A stretch of 64,000 bases of DNA from positions 1 through 64,000 of the forward strand of contig JAGNKX010000013.1 of NCBI GenBank assembly GCA_017999915.1, written 5' to 3'. Each line of letters opens with the position of its first letter. Within the stretch, counting starts at the first letter, position 1. Of this stretch, positions 17,269 to 26,437 are shown one piece after another. The notes beneath the pieces are model-generated. The model worked only from the letters and a program-made list of their open reading frames with translations. It had not been told where the DNA came from and did not search any database. The DNA is from Spirochaetota bacterium. GTDB taxonomy: Bacteria; Spirochaetota; UBA4802; UBA5550. Made by a program: the position numbers and the translations under genes.

Positions 17269-18212
17269 CCCAGGCGCGACCACGCGGCTTCAAGGCGCTT
17301 GGCCCGGGCCGTTTCCGCCACGGAGAGAAGCCCCCGGTCCCGTTCCCACCGGACCCTTGTTTGTTCATCAACCATGTCCCAATAGCCTGACACGCTTCCC
17401 AGGAGCGCGGTGATCTGCCGGTGCAGCCCCCCCAGCGCGATGTGCACCGCCGGCGAGGAAGTATCTTCCATGGCCAGGGCCCGCGTTCCCGCGATAAGGC
17501 TCGCCGTCTCCTCCCTGATGGCGCGGGGCCAGCCGTGGAGGGAGGCGATGCGGAAGATGAACCCGGCGATGGCCGCGAACACGTGAAGGTCCTCGATGGT
17601 GCGGAAGGGCCGGATATACCCGTTGTACCCGTCGCCCGGAAGGACGGAGCCTTCGTCCACGGCGACGCCGCTGAAGGCGATCGTGCCGTGGCTGATCTCC
17701 GGCACAAAGGGAAGGCCCTTCATGACCGTGACCTCGACGCCCGGCGCGTTTCGTTCGACCATGACCATGCGGATCCGGTTTTTCCCGTCCGGGCCGGAGC
17801 CGGTCGAGGCCGCCACCAGGAGAAGCTCGGCCTCGTCGGCCATGGTGATGAATTTCTTGCTTCCGTCCAGGGTCCATCCTCCGCCCGATGCAGCCTCCCT
17901 GAGGGACGATCGTATCGTCGACGGGTGCCCGCCTTTCTCCTCGGAGACGCAGAAGGAGACGATGGCTTTCTGCGGCAGGGAAGGGACAAGACGCCGGAGT
18001 CCCGATTCGTATCCCGCGGCGAAGGCGTAGGCGGCGCGGTCCGCCAGGAAGCCCCCGATGACCGCCCGGTCCACCGGGAGATCCCATCCCGACGCGGCGT
18101 CATCGTAGATTTTCTTCCAGTCGCTCACTCTTTCAAGAGGCCTGGTATCTATCGCGCCCTGCCGCGAAAAAAGCCAGTCGAGGATGGTGATCGTCGGTTT
18201 CTTTTCTTTCAT
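17265..18212 (-). CDS. Short acyl-CoA dehydrogenase-like protein
   Basis: The 315-residue protein is recognisable as acyl-CoA dehydrogenase-like from its central beta domain (FCVSEEKGGHPSTI, WTLDGSKKFITMADEAE, PFVPEISHGTIAFSGVAV). Members are usually about 380 residues. Here both the N-terminal helical domain and the C-terminal helical domain are shortened, and the usual catalytic Glu region is not evident. It may be a divergent dehydrogenase or a non-catalytic relative. No fatty-acid genes are adjacent. Its stop overlaps the PilZ stop tail to tail. Confidence 0.65.
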   Translation of the reverse strand: MKEKKPTITILDWLFSRQGAIDTRPLERVSDWKKIYDDAASGWDLPVDRAVIGGFLADRAAYAFAAGYESGLRRLVPSLPQKAIVSFCVSEEKGGHPSTIRSSLREAASGGGWTLDGSKKFITMADEAELLLVAASTGSGPDGKNRIRMVMVERNAPGVEVTVMKGLPFVPEISHGTIAFSGVAVDEGSVLPGDGYNGYIRPFRTIEDLHVFAAIAGFIFRIASLHGWPRAIREETASLIAGTRALAMEDTSSPAVHIALGGLHRQITALLGSVSGYWDMVDEQTRVRWERDRGLLSVAETARAKRLEAAWSRLG

Positions 18213-18276
18213 GATTGCATCAGCCCCCGCTAAAGACTGGTCTCCGGCGGTATAATGTCAAACCTTAATTTGGCCC

Positions 18277-18295
18277 GGCCGGCGCTCCGCCGGCC
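18277..18295 (-). terminator. GC hairpin downstream of the DnaJ-related gene
   Basis: GGCCGGCG (18277-18284) and CGCCGGCC (18288-18295) pair perfectly around CTC. On the minus strand it is followed by AAATTAAG, which makes a weak terminator. Confidence 0.5.
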
Positions 18296-18340
18296 ATCGG
18301 CGGCAACCCACGGGGCCCCCGGGCGGAGTGGAGGGGCCGC

Positions 18341-19015
18341 TCAGATGACGAAGACTTCCATGAGGACCTGGTAGGCGTGGTTCAGCTCCTTCATCAGGGG
18401 CTCACTCCCCCGGTTCAGGTCCGGGTGGAGCTTCTTGGCCATCTCGTGGTATTTCTTCCTGATGCTTTTCATCGTGGGGCGCGGGACGCCGAAGAGATCC
18501 AGGGCCCGCTCCACCTCGCCGCGCCGGAGCGCGTATATGACGACGCCCTTCATCAGCTTCTCAAGGACGGCGCTCTCTCCGAAGGAGAGATTGTCCGGGT
18601 TGGTGTAGAAATCATAGAGAGGGTCGAAGAAGAGATCGGTTTCCCCGGGGCCGCGGTGCGCCGCGCAGTAATCGCCGCCGTCGGTGTCCATGCAGCAGTG
18701 AGATCCCGCCTGGGAGTCGTAATGATGGCAGGCGCCGGGGCCCGGTATCCGGGCCAGCCTGATCCTCATCGGGTCAAGGTGAAGGTAATAGCCGCGCGCT
18801 CCCGCCTCCCGCTTCAGCCGGTACAGGGCGTGGTAGAACGAGAAGTGGAGCTCGAAGAGCTTTTCCCTGTTGGAGGGTATCCGCTCCTCCCCGGTCATGG
18901 CCCGCAGGAGTTCCGCCTCCATCACCGGGGATTCATGCGATTCCAGGAGCGTGAGGATATCGGCCGTATCGAAGGGGATGAGACGAAGCCTGTGTTCGGA
19001 GCGCCGCGGATCCAT
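18341..19015 (-). CDS. DNAJ-related protein with C-terminal J domain
   Basis: The 224-residue protein has an N-terminal region of the DNAJ_related type (LLESHESPVMEAELLRAM, then LFELHFSFYHALYRLKRE). A Cys/His-rich middle (CHHYDSQAGSHCC) is followed by a J-domain-like end, where the HPD motif is seen as KKLHPDLNRG. It probably stimulates a DnaK-type chaperone. The J domain lacks much of helix IV. It lies downstream of mutS2 on the same strand, 48 bases apart, and may share its transcript. Confidence 0.75.
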   Translation of the reverse strand: MDPRRSEHRLRLIPFDTADILTLLESHESPVMEAELLRAMTGEERIPSNREKLFELHFSFYHALYRLKREAGARGYYLHLDPMRIRLARIPGPGACHHYDSQAGSHCCMDTDGGDYCAAHRGPGETDLFFDPLYDFYTNPDNLSFGESAVLEKLMKGVVIYALRRGEVERALDLFGVPRPTMKSIRKKYHEMAKKLHPDLNRGSEPLMKELNHAYQVLMEVFVI

Positions 19016-19063
19016 TAACTACATATATTCAATAATTTTGAGCGCGTCAAGATAATTATTCCC

Positions 19064-21484
19064 TCAGCACCGGAGGCGTACGATGGTCACGCCGTCCCCG
19101 CCTTCGCCGATCTCGCCGGGCCTGAACCCGCTCGCGTAAAGGTTGTGCCTGAGGTTCTCCCGCACCGCCTCCTTCATGGCGCCGGTGCCGTGGCCATGGA
19201 TCACCACCGCCGTGTCGATGCCGACACGGACCATCCGGTCGAAGTCCTGCTCCATGATGCGCAGGCCCTCCTCGACCCGCTTTCCCCTGAGGTCCACGGT
19301 GTTGTAGGTCGTTTGCACCACGCCGGGTATGGCGCCGCCGTCATCGGCGCCCGGCTCAGGGCGCCTCTTCCTGTCCTGTTTCCGCTCCGGCGCGGGGCGG
19401 GCCTGCCCGCCCTTCGGCTGGTACAGGTCGTCGAGGCTGAAGGTGGACCTGATAGAGCTTCCCAGGAGGACAGTCGCGGTCCTCCGCGAGGCGTCGATGG
19501 TCTCGACGGTCCCCTCCTTTTCGAGGGAGATGATGAAAATGCGGTCGCCCGGCTTCAATCCTTCCGCGTCCAGGGGGACATACTTGTCGCGGAAGAGCTT
19601 TCCCTTTTCCCTGCCGAGGTCGGTCCGTATCGACTCCTCCACCTCCCTGATCGTCTCATGGACCCTGCCCGCCTCCTTCATGTTCATCTTCTGGAGATCG
19701 GTGATGCGGCGCGCCACCAGGTCCCGGTATTCCCGGAGCTCCCGGAGGAACTCGATCCCCTCCTTCTGCTTTATCTCCTGGGAGCGCTTCTCCAGCGATT
19801 TCATCAGCCCGTCGTACTCGGTCTTCTCCTTTTCAAGGCCGGCGGCCATCTCGTCGAGGCGGGCCTTCTTGTCCGTGAGCTCCCGCTCGTGCTTCTGCAT
19901 CTTTTCGATCAACGCCTCCATGGTGAGCTCCCTGCTGTCCAGGAGGGACCGCGACCGGTCGATGACCCGGTCCGGAAACCCGTAGTTCCTGGCTATCTCG
20001 ATGGCGTAGCTCACGCCGGGGATCCCGGTGATGAGGCGGTAGGTGGGGCGGAGCGTGTCCATGTCGAAGGACACTGACGCGTTCTGGAACCTGCCGTCGC
20101 CCGCGGGGAGGTCTTTCAGCTCGGAGTAATGCGTGGTGACCACGATCCTGCTCCCTGTCTCGATCAGGGACTCCAGGATCGCCTGGGCCAGGGCCGCGCC
20201 CTGGCGCGGGTTGGTGCCCACGATGATCTCGTCGATGATGACGAGTGTCCGGTCGTCGGCATTGGCCAGCATCTCGTTGATGACCACGATCTGGCCGGAG
20301 AAGGTCGACAGCGACCGGGAGAGGCTCTGGTCGTCGCCGATATCCGCGAGGATGCGCGAGAAGATCCCGACCCGCGAGTCTGGCCCGGCCGGCACGTGAA
20401 GGCCCAGCATCACGAAGAGTACGCAGAGGCCGATGGTCTTCAGGAGCACCGTCTTCCCGCCGGTGTTGGCGCCTGATATGACGAGGCAGCGGTTCTCCCC
20501 GCCCAGGCCGATATCGTTTGCCACCACCGAGGCCGGCGACATCAGGTAGAGGATCGGGTGCCGGGCGCCATAGAGGACGATGTCGCTCGATTCGGCGATC
20601 TCCGGCTCAGCGCCCTTTATGTCTATGCTGAAGCGGGCGGCGCCGTGGAGGAAGTCGAGGCCCGCGATAGCGTCGAGGTTCCCGCGGAGGGGACCGGCGC
20701 TTTCCGCCACGCGGGCGGAAAGGTCGCGGAGGATCCTCGCGGTCTCCGCCTGCAGCTCCTTCTCCACCATGAGGGCGCGGTTGTTCAGGGGCGTGATCTC
20801 CTGGGGCTCGATGTAGTAGGTGGCGCCGCTGGCGGATATGTCGTGGACCGTGCCCCGGACGCGGTCCTTCATGGAGGATTTGACCAGGACCACGTAGCGG
20901 TCGTTCCGGGTGGTGAAGATCTTCTCCTGCAGCACCGCGTCCATGGAGGGCGTGTGGATCATCCGCCCGATGCTTTTCTCCATCTCCTGCTTCGCGGAGA
21001 AGAGCTCCCCCTTGAGCCTGTGGAGTTCCGGGTACGCGGCGTCGTTCAGCTCGCCGTTTTCCGTTACGGCTTTCGTGAGAACACCGGTGATGGTCTCGAG
21101 CCTGTCGAGGCGGCCGTGCTCCTCCGCCAGGGGAGGGAACTCGTCCTTCTGTTCCTTCAGAAAGCGCATGATCCTGCCCGAGGCGACGACGAAGCTCCTC
21201 ACCGCCGCCAGGTCATCAAGCTTCAGGGCGCCGTCGCGCTCAGCCAGGGCGATCTGCGGCTCTATGTCGGCGACACCGGAGAAGTCCGGCGCCCTGTTCT
21301 GCGCTATCAGCTCCTTCAGGGCGGAGATTTTCTTAAGCCGTGCCCGGGCGATGTCCGCGCCGGGCGGCCGGATCCCGTCGACCAGGTCACGCCCCGGCCC
21401 CGTGGCGCAGCGCCGGCGGAGCTCATCACGGATGACGGGCCACTCCAGTATTTCCAGCACGCGGGGGGATATGTGTTCGTTCAT
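19064..21484 (-). CDS. mutS2: Endonuclease MutS2 (MutS family with Smr domain)
   Basis: This full-length 806-residue MutS2 protein has an N-terminal clamp/lever region, an ATPase with Walker A ISGANTGGKTVLL (near residue 335) and Walker B LVIIDEI, a long coiled coil (about 510-630), and a C-terminal Smr nuclease domain (VDLRGKRVEE, then VIHGHGTGAMKEAV). The family acts on branched DNA or collided ribosomes rather than mismatch repair. ATG 21484 is chosen; GTG at 21490 is possible. The DNAJ-related gene follows. Confidence 0.95.
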   Translation of the reverse strand: MNEHISPRVLEILEWPVIRDELRRRCATGPGRDLVDGIRPPGADIARARLKKISALKELIAQNRAPDFSGVADIEPQIALAERDGALKLDDLAAVRSFVVASGRIMRFLKEQKDEFPPLAEEHGRLDRLETITGVLTKAVTENGELNDAAYPELHRLKGELFSAKQEMEKSIGRMIHTPSMDAVLQEKIFTTRNDRYVVLVKSSMKDRVRGTVHDISASGATYYIEPQEITPLNNRALMVEKELQAETARILRDLSARVAESAGPLRGNLDAIAGLDFLHGAARFSIDIKGAEPEIAESSDIVLYGARHPILYLMSPASVVANDIGLGGENRCLVISGANTGGKTVLLKTIGLCVLFVMLGLHVPAGPDSRVGIFSRILADIGDDQSLSRSLSTFSGQIVVINEMLANADDRTLVIIDEIIVGTNPRQGAALAQAILESLIETGSRIVVTTHYSELKDLPAGDGRFQNASVSFDMDTLRPTYRLITGIPGVSYAIEIARNYGFPDRVIDRSRSLLDSRELTMEALIEKMQKHERELTDKKARLDEMAAGLEKEKTEYDGLMKSLEKRSQEIKQKEGIEFLRELREYRDLVARRITDLQKMNMKEAGRVHETIREVEESIRTDLGREKGKLFRDKYVPLDAEGLKPGDRIFIISLEKEGTVETIDASRRTATVLLGSSIRSTFSLDDLYQPKGGQARPAPERKQDRKRRPEPGADDGGAIPGVVQTTYNTVDLRGKRVEEGLRIMEQDFDRMVRVGIDTAVVIHGHGTGAMKEAVRENLRHNLYASGFRPGEIGEGGDGVTIVRLRC

Positions 21485-21646
21485 GGGCACAGGTCAATCG
21501 TAGTAAGATTCAACTCCGGTTTTCACAGTTATGCTGATGGCAGGAGGCGGGATCGCGTCAAGAACTTATTGGGACTGGACGTGATATGCCCATCTCCCGT
21601 TGGGGGGTACTTTGGTCCTGTTCATGTGCAGGAGTCATCACCAGAA

Positions 21647-21674
21647 ACAAACGGCAGCTGACGCTGCCGTTTGT
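21647..21674 (-). terminator. Terminator of the 21.7-kb lipoprotein gene
   Basis: ACAAACGGCAGC and GCTGCCGTTTGT pair perfectly (12 bp) around the loop TGAC, 20 bases after the lipoprotein stop on the minus strand. Confidence 0.75.
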
Positions 21675-21693
21675 ACTGGCGAATGGATAAAAA

Positions 21694-22284
21694 TTATTTT
21701 TGCGGCTTATTGGGATCCAGTGTCATGAAAGCCTTCAGGCTCTCGACTTCTTTCGGTGAATATACAATGGTAACCGGTTTGTTTCCGGCGTTCAGGCGCA
21801 GGGTAATGGCTGAAGCGGTAGCCATTGCCTTTTCAATCTGCGGGTTGAGGGTGAGTTTCAGGTTGAATTCTTTATGCTCCCTGGTGCTGGTCTTGCCGGT
21901 CGTTTTGCCTGTTGCGTCAGTAGACACATCGATGTCGGTGTTGCGTTTTTTCTCTGTTTCGGTGATTACGCCGTTGATATTGAATACCTTGTCATTTACC
22001 TTTACCATCGCGGCATTGGTAAAATTTTCAACCAGCGTCGCGCCAATCATCTTGATCGCTACCGTGGTTGGGGTGGATCTGCCGTTTTTCACCTCGCGGT
22101 AGAATTCGTTTTCCCACATCATGAGAACCGCCCCGCTCCAGTCGCTTATGCCGGGCTTCAGGTACATGGTCATTGTCTTTGCTTTGGTGAAATCATCATC
22201 CTTAACAACAATTTTTCCTGTGCTGCACGATATCGTCGCCGCGATAAGCGTGAACACCATTAACAAGTAGATACATTTTTTCAT
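21694..22284 (-). CDS. Predicted lipoprotein of unknown function
   Basis: The 196-residue protein has a signal peptide ending in TISC-STGK, a good spirochaete-type lipobox, so it is likely lipid-anchored in the envelope. The body has VAIKMIGATLVENF and a segment of threonine/lysine residues (TDATGKTTGKTSTREHKE), then mixed beta structure. No family is recognised. It is a single gene between AT-rich upstream DNA and a strong terminator. Confidence 0.75.
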   Translation of the reverse strand: MKKCIYLLMVFTLIAATISCSTGKIVVKDDDFTKAKTMTMYLKPGISDWSGAVLMMWENEFYREVKNGRSTPTTVAIKMIGATLVENFTNAAMVKVNDKVFNINGVITETEKKRNTDIDVSTDATGKTTGKTSTREHKEFNLKLTLNPQIEKAMATASAITLRLNAGNKPVTIVYSPKEVESLKAFMTLDPNKPQK

Positions 22285-22948
22285 CGCTCCTCCTGGAATT
22301 ATTAAATGAAATGATAATACTCCCCCATTGGAGTATCAGTTAATAAGATGAAACTGTTTGTTTTTTATCCCTGGAAACGGGACATTGGTTATAACGAAAT
22401 TGTGAAAAAGTAAACAAATCATGTCAATATTTTTTTAGTCGAAGTTATGTCAAATGTATAATATATTGAAATAATCACAATAATCTTTATATAATTGATT
22501 AAATGTTAATATAAATAATAAATTGGTTTATAAATAATGCGCGTTAAGTTTGATCATACATGCGGTAAAATTTCATTAGAAAAAACGGGTTTAAAGCAGA
22601 TGTGGATCCGTATTTCCGTACCGGCCATTTACCAATGGATAACGGAAAGGTTGTGGTTTGCCCATATGTGGTCGCTGTCTTGACGGAGTCAGGAGCAGAT
22701 CGTTCACTCCGAAGCCTATCAATCAATAAGTCCCCGCAAACCTGAGAAAAAATTGATTTTTACCATCGGTTATTGTTATTTATAACTATCCATTTCTATC
22801 CGTGTCACCGTTGGTGTAGTGTTCCCGGCCCGTTTCTGTTATTGCTTTCATCCTTCCAGTTCAATGAACTGTAACAAGGGGGATTGGTGATGGGATATTT
22901 ATTATCTGAAAATGTCAATTCCCCAAATATAATAGGGGAGGTGCCATT
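22285..22948. other. AT-rich intergenic region without a supported gene
   Basis: About 660 bases separate two divergent genes. Short frames near 22537-22745 on the plus strand exist (one ends VVVCPYVVAVL...), but they lack a start with a ribosome site and no family is recognised. They may be a degraded fragment. The rest has no repeat or RNA that I can recognise. Confidence 0.5.
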
Positions 22949-24013
22949 ATGACACAGGAAGAAATCTATGTAAAGCTCAGGGAGCATCTGCACAGTCTGC
23001 CGGGCGGCTTTCCCACGACAAAGGAAGGCCATGAAATCAAAATATTAAAAAAGCTTTTCACGCCTGATGAAGCGGTCTACGCAATGGCATTGCGTCCGAA
23101 ACCCGAGGATGTCGCCACGATAGCGCGACGCCTGTCTATAGGCGAGCCGGAGGCGTCCGAGCAAATTGAGAACCTGGCGCGCAAGGGGCTCATTTTCAGG
23201 GTCCGGGAGGGGAATATCAAAAAGTACATGGCGATTTCATATGTCGTCGGGATCTTTGAGTTCCAGCTGGATAAAATGGACCGCGAGTATGCCGCGCTCC
23301 ATGACACATACAAGCCCTATTACGGACTGCAATGGATTTCGACCAGGACCAGGCAGATGAGGACCGTACCGGTGCATGCCGCGATTCAATCGAACGCCTC
23401 CGTGGAAATCTATGACCGGGCCCGCGATTTTATCAAAACGCAGAAAATAATCGGACTCGCCGACTGCATATGCAGGAAAAAGAACGACCTGCTGGGAAAA
23501 AGTTGCGGCCATCCCCTTGAGACCTGCCTGACGTTCGGCGATGTCGCCACTTACTACATCGATTATAAGATGGCGCGCAAAATCACTCCGGACGAAGCTC
23601 TGCGGGTGCTTGAGCTGGGCGAGAGATCGGGACTGGTCATTTCACCGACAAACACCGTGGAGCACGCGGGCATGTGCCTCTGCTGCTCCTGCGGCTGCGG
23701 CGTCCTTTCGGGCATGAAACTGATGCCCAATCCGGCCGATTACATCGATTCGACCTACCAGGCGGGCATAGACGCGCTCCTCTGCGATTCCTGCGGCGAG
23801 TGCGCCGGCCGGTGCCAGATGGGGGCGATCGCCAGGGGGGATGCGTCCTACGCCGTCAATCCCAGGCGCTGCATCGGCTGCGGCCTCTGCATCGCAACCT
23901 GTGATAAAAACGCCGTCTCCTTCCATTGCAGGGAGGGCGGCGTTAAGCCCCGCGGGAATTTCTATGACCTGTTGGACACGATCAGCAAAGAGCGTGGTCT
24001 TGCCGCGCAATAA
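22949..24013 (+). CDS. Winged-helix / 4Fe-4S ferredoxin-domain protein
   Basis: The 354-residue protein has a winged-helix-like N-terminal part (about 30-95; PEDVATIARRLSIGEPEASE) and a Cys-rich middle (ADCICRKKNDLL, SCGHPLETC, MCLCCSCGCG). It ends with two classical 4Fe-4S motifs, CDSCGECAGRCQMGA and CIGCGLCIATCDKNA. It resembles cytosolic 4Fe-4S proteins of anaerobes whose function is not settled. ATG 22949 follows GGGGAGG. The SDR gene follows after 93 bases. Confidence 0.8.
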   Translation: MTQEEIYVKLREHLHSLPGGFPTTKEGHEIKILKKLFTPDEAVYAMALRPKPEDVATIARRLSIGEPEASEQIENLARKGLIFRVREGNIKKYMAISYVVGIFEFQLDKMDREYAALHDTYKPYYGLQWISTRTRQMRTVPVHAAIQSNASVEIYDRARDFIKTQKIIGLADCICRKKNDLLGKSCGHPLETCLTFGDVATYYIDYKMARKITPDEALRVLELGERSGLVISPTNTVEHAGMCLCCSCGCGVLSGMKLMPNPADYIDSTYQAGIDALLCDSCGECAGRCQMGAIARGDASYAVNPRRCIGCGLCIATCDKNAVSFHCREGGVKPRGNFYDLLDTISKERGLAAQ

Positions 24014-24106
24014 ATCTTTTGGCGACTCGACAGAATATCGGGATGTAGACCCTGAAGCCGCCTGTGGAGAGGTGAGGGAATAGCCAGACCATTGAAGGAG
24101 GGACCC

Positions 24107-24946
24107 ATGAAAACGAATCAGTCGATTGTCATCACCGGGGCGTCCACCGGGATCGGGCGGGCATGCGCGCTTCGCCTCGAGAGCGACGGTTTCAGGGTGT
24201 TCGCGGGTGTAAGGAAAAAAGCCGACGGCGACGCGCTGGCGGCTCTTTCAAAGGGCGGCATCGTTCCGCTGATGCTCGATGTCACGGATGAAAAGATGAT
24301 TGCCCGCGCCGTGAAAACGGTCGCGTCGGAAACCGGCGGTGGATTGTTCGGGCTGATGAACAATGCCGGGATCGGACAGGGCAGCGCCGTTGAGCTGACG
24401 CCGGTTTCGGTCGTCCGCGAGCTGTATGAGGTCAATGTCATCGGCATGTTCGCCGTAACACGGGCCTTTCTGCCGCTGTTGCGAAAGGCGAGGGGGCGGA
24501 TCGTGAATACGGGCTCCGCCGGGGGGTTCATTTCGCTGCCGGCGGCGAGCGTTTACAACTCTTCGAAATTCGCCGTTGAGGCCATAAGCGACGCGCTGCG
24601 GGTGGAGCTGCGTCCCTTCGGGATTCATGTCTCGGTGCTGGAGCCCGGCCTGATCCGGTCCGAGATATTGAGGAAAGGGAGGGAGGCAAGGAAGAGTCTC
24701 ATTGCCCGGGCGGACCCGGACATCTATGGTCTGTACGGGGACGTTGTGCAGCACAACGCGAAATGGCTCGAGGAAGGGGCCCGCCTTCCCGCAGAAGCCG
24801 TGGCCGAGCGGGTCCACCACGCCTTTACCGCGAAGAAACCCAAGTCCCGGTATGTGATCGGACGTGACGCGAAGAAGCTGCGGTTCCTGGAGGGGCTGCC
24901 GACCCCGGTGCGGGATTGCATCGTCTGGAAAACTATTTATGGATAA
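24107..24946 (+). CDS. Short-chain dehydrogenase/reductase
   Basis: This 279-residue protein is a classical SDR. The NAD(P)-binding motif is TGASTGIG (residues 10-17), NNAG lies near 90, the catalytic Ser is in NTGSAGG, and the YxxxK pair is seen as YNSSK (near 150). The PG motif after the active site is EPGLIRSE. The substrate is unknown. ATG 24107 follows GAAGGAGGG; TTG at 24092 is an unlikely start. It is on the same strand as the 4Fe-4S protein. Confidence 0.9.
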   Translation: MKTNQSIVITGASTGIGRACALRLESDGFRVFAGVRKKADGDALAALSKGGIVPLMLDVTDEKMIARAVKTVASETGGGLFGLMNNAGIGQGSAVELTPVSVVRELYEVNVIGMFAVTRAFLPLLRKARGRIVNTGSAGGFISLPAASVYNSSKFAVEAISDALRVELRPFGIHVSVLEPGLIRSEILRKGREARKSLIARADPDIYGLYGDVVQHNAKWLEEGARLPAEAVAERVHHAFTAKKPKSRYVIGRDAKKLRFLEGLPTPVRDCIVWKTIYG

Positions 24947-25231
24947 GGATGCCGCGCAATCCATCCGGTTTATCAAGATCCAGCCGTCAATCCGGGCAGG
25001 CGGCCGATAAATAATAAATGCAAATCATTCTATTTTATTGATATATTTACCAGAACCCGGTTATCCAGCCTGATCATAGTCGTGTGTTTTCAGGATGCCA
25101 GGAATATCCCCGTCAATGACCCGGTTGGTTCCTAACATGCAAATCACCGCCACAAAGGACGCCGACTGCGCCTGAGACATGACGTTATGGATGTTGATCC
25201 GCAGCGGAAGGTCATTTGAAGCGAGATGTTC

Positions 25232-26218
25232 CTAACATAACTCCGATTCATCGTAGCTTCTGTAAAACCATCGGGGTTTCAGGGTGTTAGGCTCCCGTGT
25301 CTTTTTTGCTTTAATGAAGAAGTACTTGCCGAGATATTCTTTTTGGAACTTCACGAGCCTGAGGATCTTCCTGACGCTATACACCGAATTGGCGCTGTTC
25401 AGGTCCTCGACATCGCTGCAGAACATCGTTTCTATGTCGAATCCGGCATGGTTCAGAATACCTATGAGCTCGTTTTTGCTGTATTCCCTGTTGTGCCTTC
25501 CGTAAATGCCGTAGCCGGAGTATGTGTCATTTATGTTGATACCGGCGAGGATGCTTGCGACGTTGTACAGCCTGTTGACGTTGGGGGTTGTCAATATCAG
25601 GGTTCCGCCTTTTTTCAATACCCGGTGTATGTTGATCAGGGCGTAGAGGGGATCCATGGTCAAGTGCTCAATCACTTCGCAGAATAAAATTACATCGAAA
25701 CTCCCCGGGGGGAAGGGGAGTTCTTCTTTTTCGATATTATTGTTGTAGTACTCGAATACCATTTCCCCGTCATTCTTGCTTGACTTCCTTTCGGAATATT
25801 TTCCCGACTGGTCCCCGAAAAAGTTCGTGCATACGAGGCTGTACTTCGTGAATTTTTTAACCAGCGTGGATGTGAAATAGGGATTGCCGCCTATTTCCAG
25901 CAGTGCGCCTGCGGTGTCCGGCGGGATCAGGCTGAGGGTATACAGGAACCTTTTAAAATCCTCCCGCAAGTAATTGGTGAATTCCCCGGTTTTGTCGTAT
26001 TCGAATCGATAGGAGTCAAGCAGATGATAGAGAGATTCGAGGGTTTCTCCACGGGGAATCGTAAGGGTATGATGTAAAAAGGGATAATGTACCCCCTGTT
26101 TTTTTTTCTCTTTGATAAATATCCGTCTCACCGCTTTTGAAACGGCTCGCGCCGCTTTTCCGATAAATGGAATCGTATCAAGGTAATCCAGCATTTTATT
26201 GATAGTGTCTATCGTCAT
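25232..26218 (-). CDS. SAM-dependent class I methyltransferase
   Basis: The 328-residue protein has a basic N-terminal segment (about 1-100) followed by a class I methyltransferase fold. Motif I is ALLEIGGNPY (near 120), the DVILFCEVIEHL segment gives the post-I acidic loop and motif IV, and VLKKGGTLILTTPN is motif VI. The substrate is not evident. Many such stand-alone enzymes modify glycans or lipids. The gene is not in an operon. Confidence 0.85.
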   Translation of the reverse strand: MTIDTINKMLDYLDTIPFIGKAARAVSKAVRRIFIKEKKKQGVHYPFLHHTLTIPRGETLESLYHLLDSYRFEYDKTGEFTNYLREDFKRFLYTLSLIPPDTAGALLEIGGNPYFTSTLVKKFTKYSLVCTNFFGDQSGKYSERKSSKNDGEMVFEYYNNNIEKEELPFPPGSFDVILFCEVIEHLTMDPLYALINIHRVLKKGGTLILTTPNVNRLYNVASILAGININDTYSGYGIYGRHNREYSKNELIGILNHAGFDIETMFCSDVEDLNSANSVYSVRKILRLVKFQKEYLGKYFFIKAKKTREPNTLKPRWFYRSYDESELC

Positions 26219-26373
26219 TCTGTCTAAAACCTCACTGGAGAAGGAGGTTACAGCGTTAAGGCCGCGTCAAGAAAAAAATATCCTGGGGGATAATGCGGGT
26301 TCCCTGAATTCAGGGTATTCTCGGGGCAGCATTGCATTAGTGCGACATATCGCTTTTATTAATCATAAAAAAA

Positions 26374-26391
26374 GGAGAACTTGCGTTCTCC
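26374..26391 (-). terminator. Rho-independent terminator of the chemoreceptor gene
   Basis: On the minus strand GGAGAAC-GCAA-GTTCTCC is followed by seven T residues (26373-26367). It lies about 45 bases after the stop codon. Confidence 0.9.
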
Positions 26392-26437
26392 CTCAGAGGA
26401 ATAACGGGCTGCGTGTATGGCGATGTGATATTAATTG

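Noticed and set aside
22537-22745. Short plus-strand frames in the AT-rich spacer
   Set aside because: No start with a ribosome site and no recognisable family; at best a degraded fragment.
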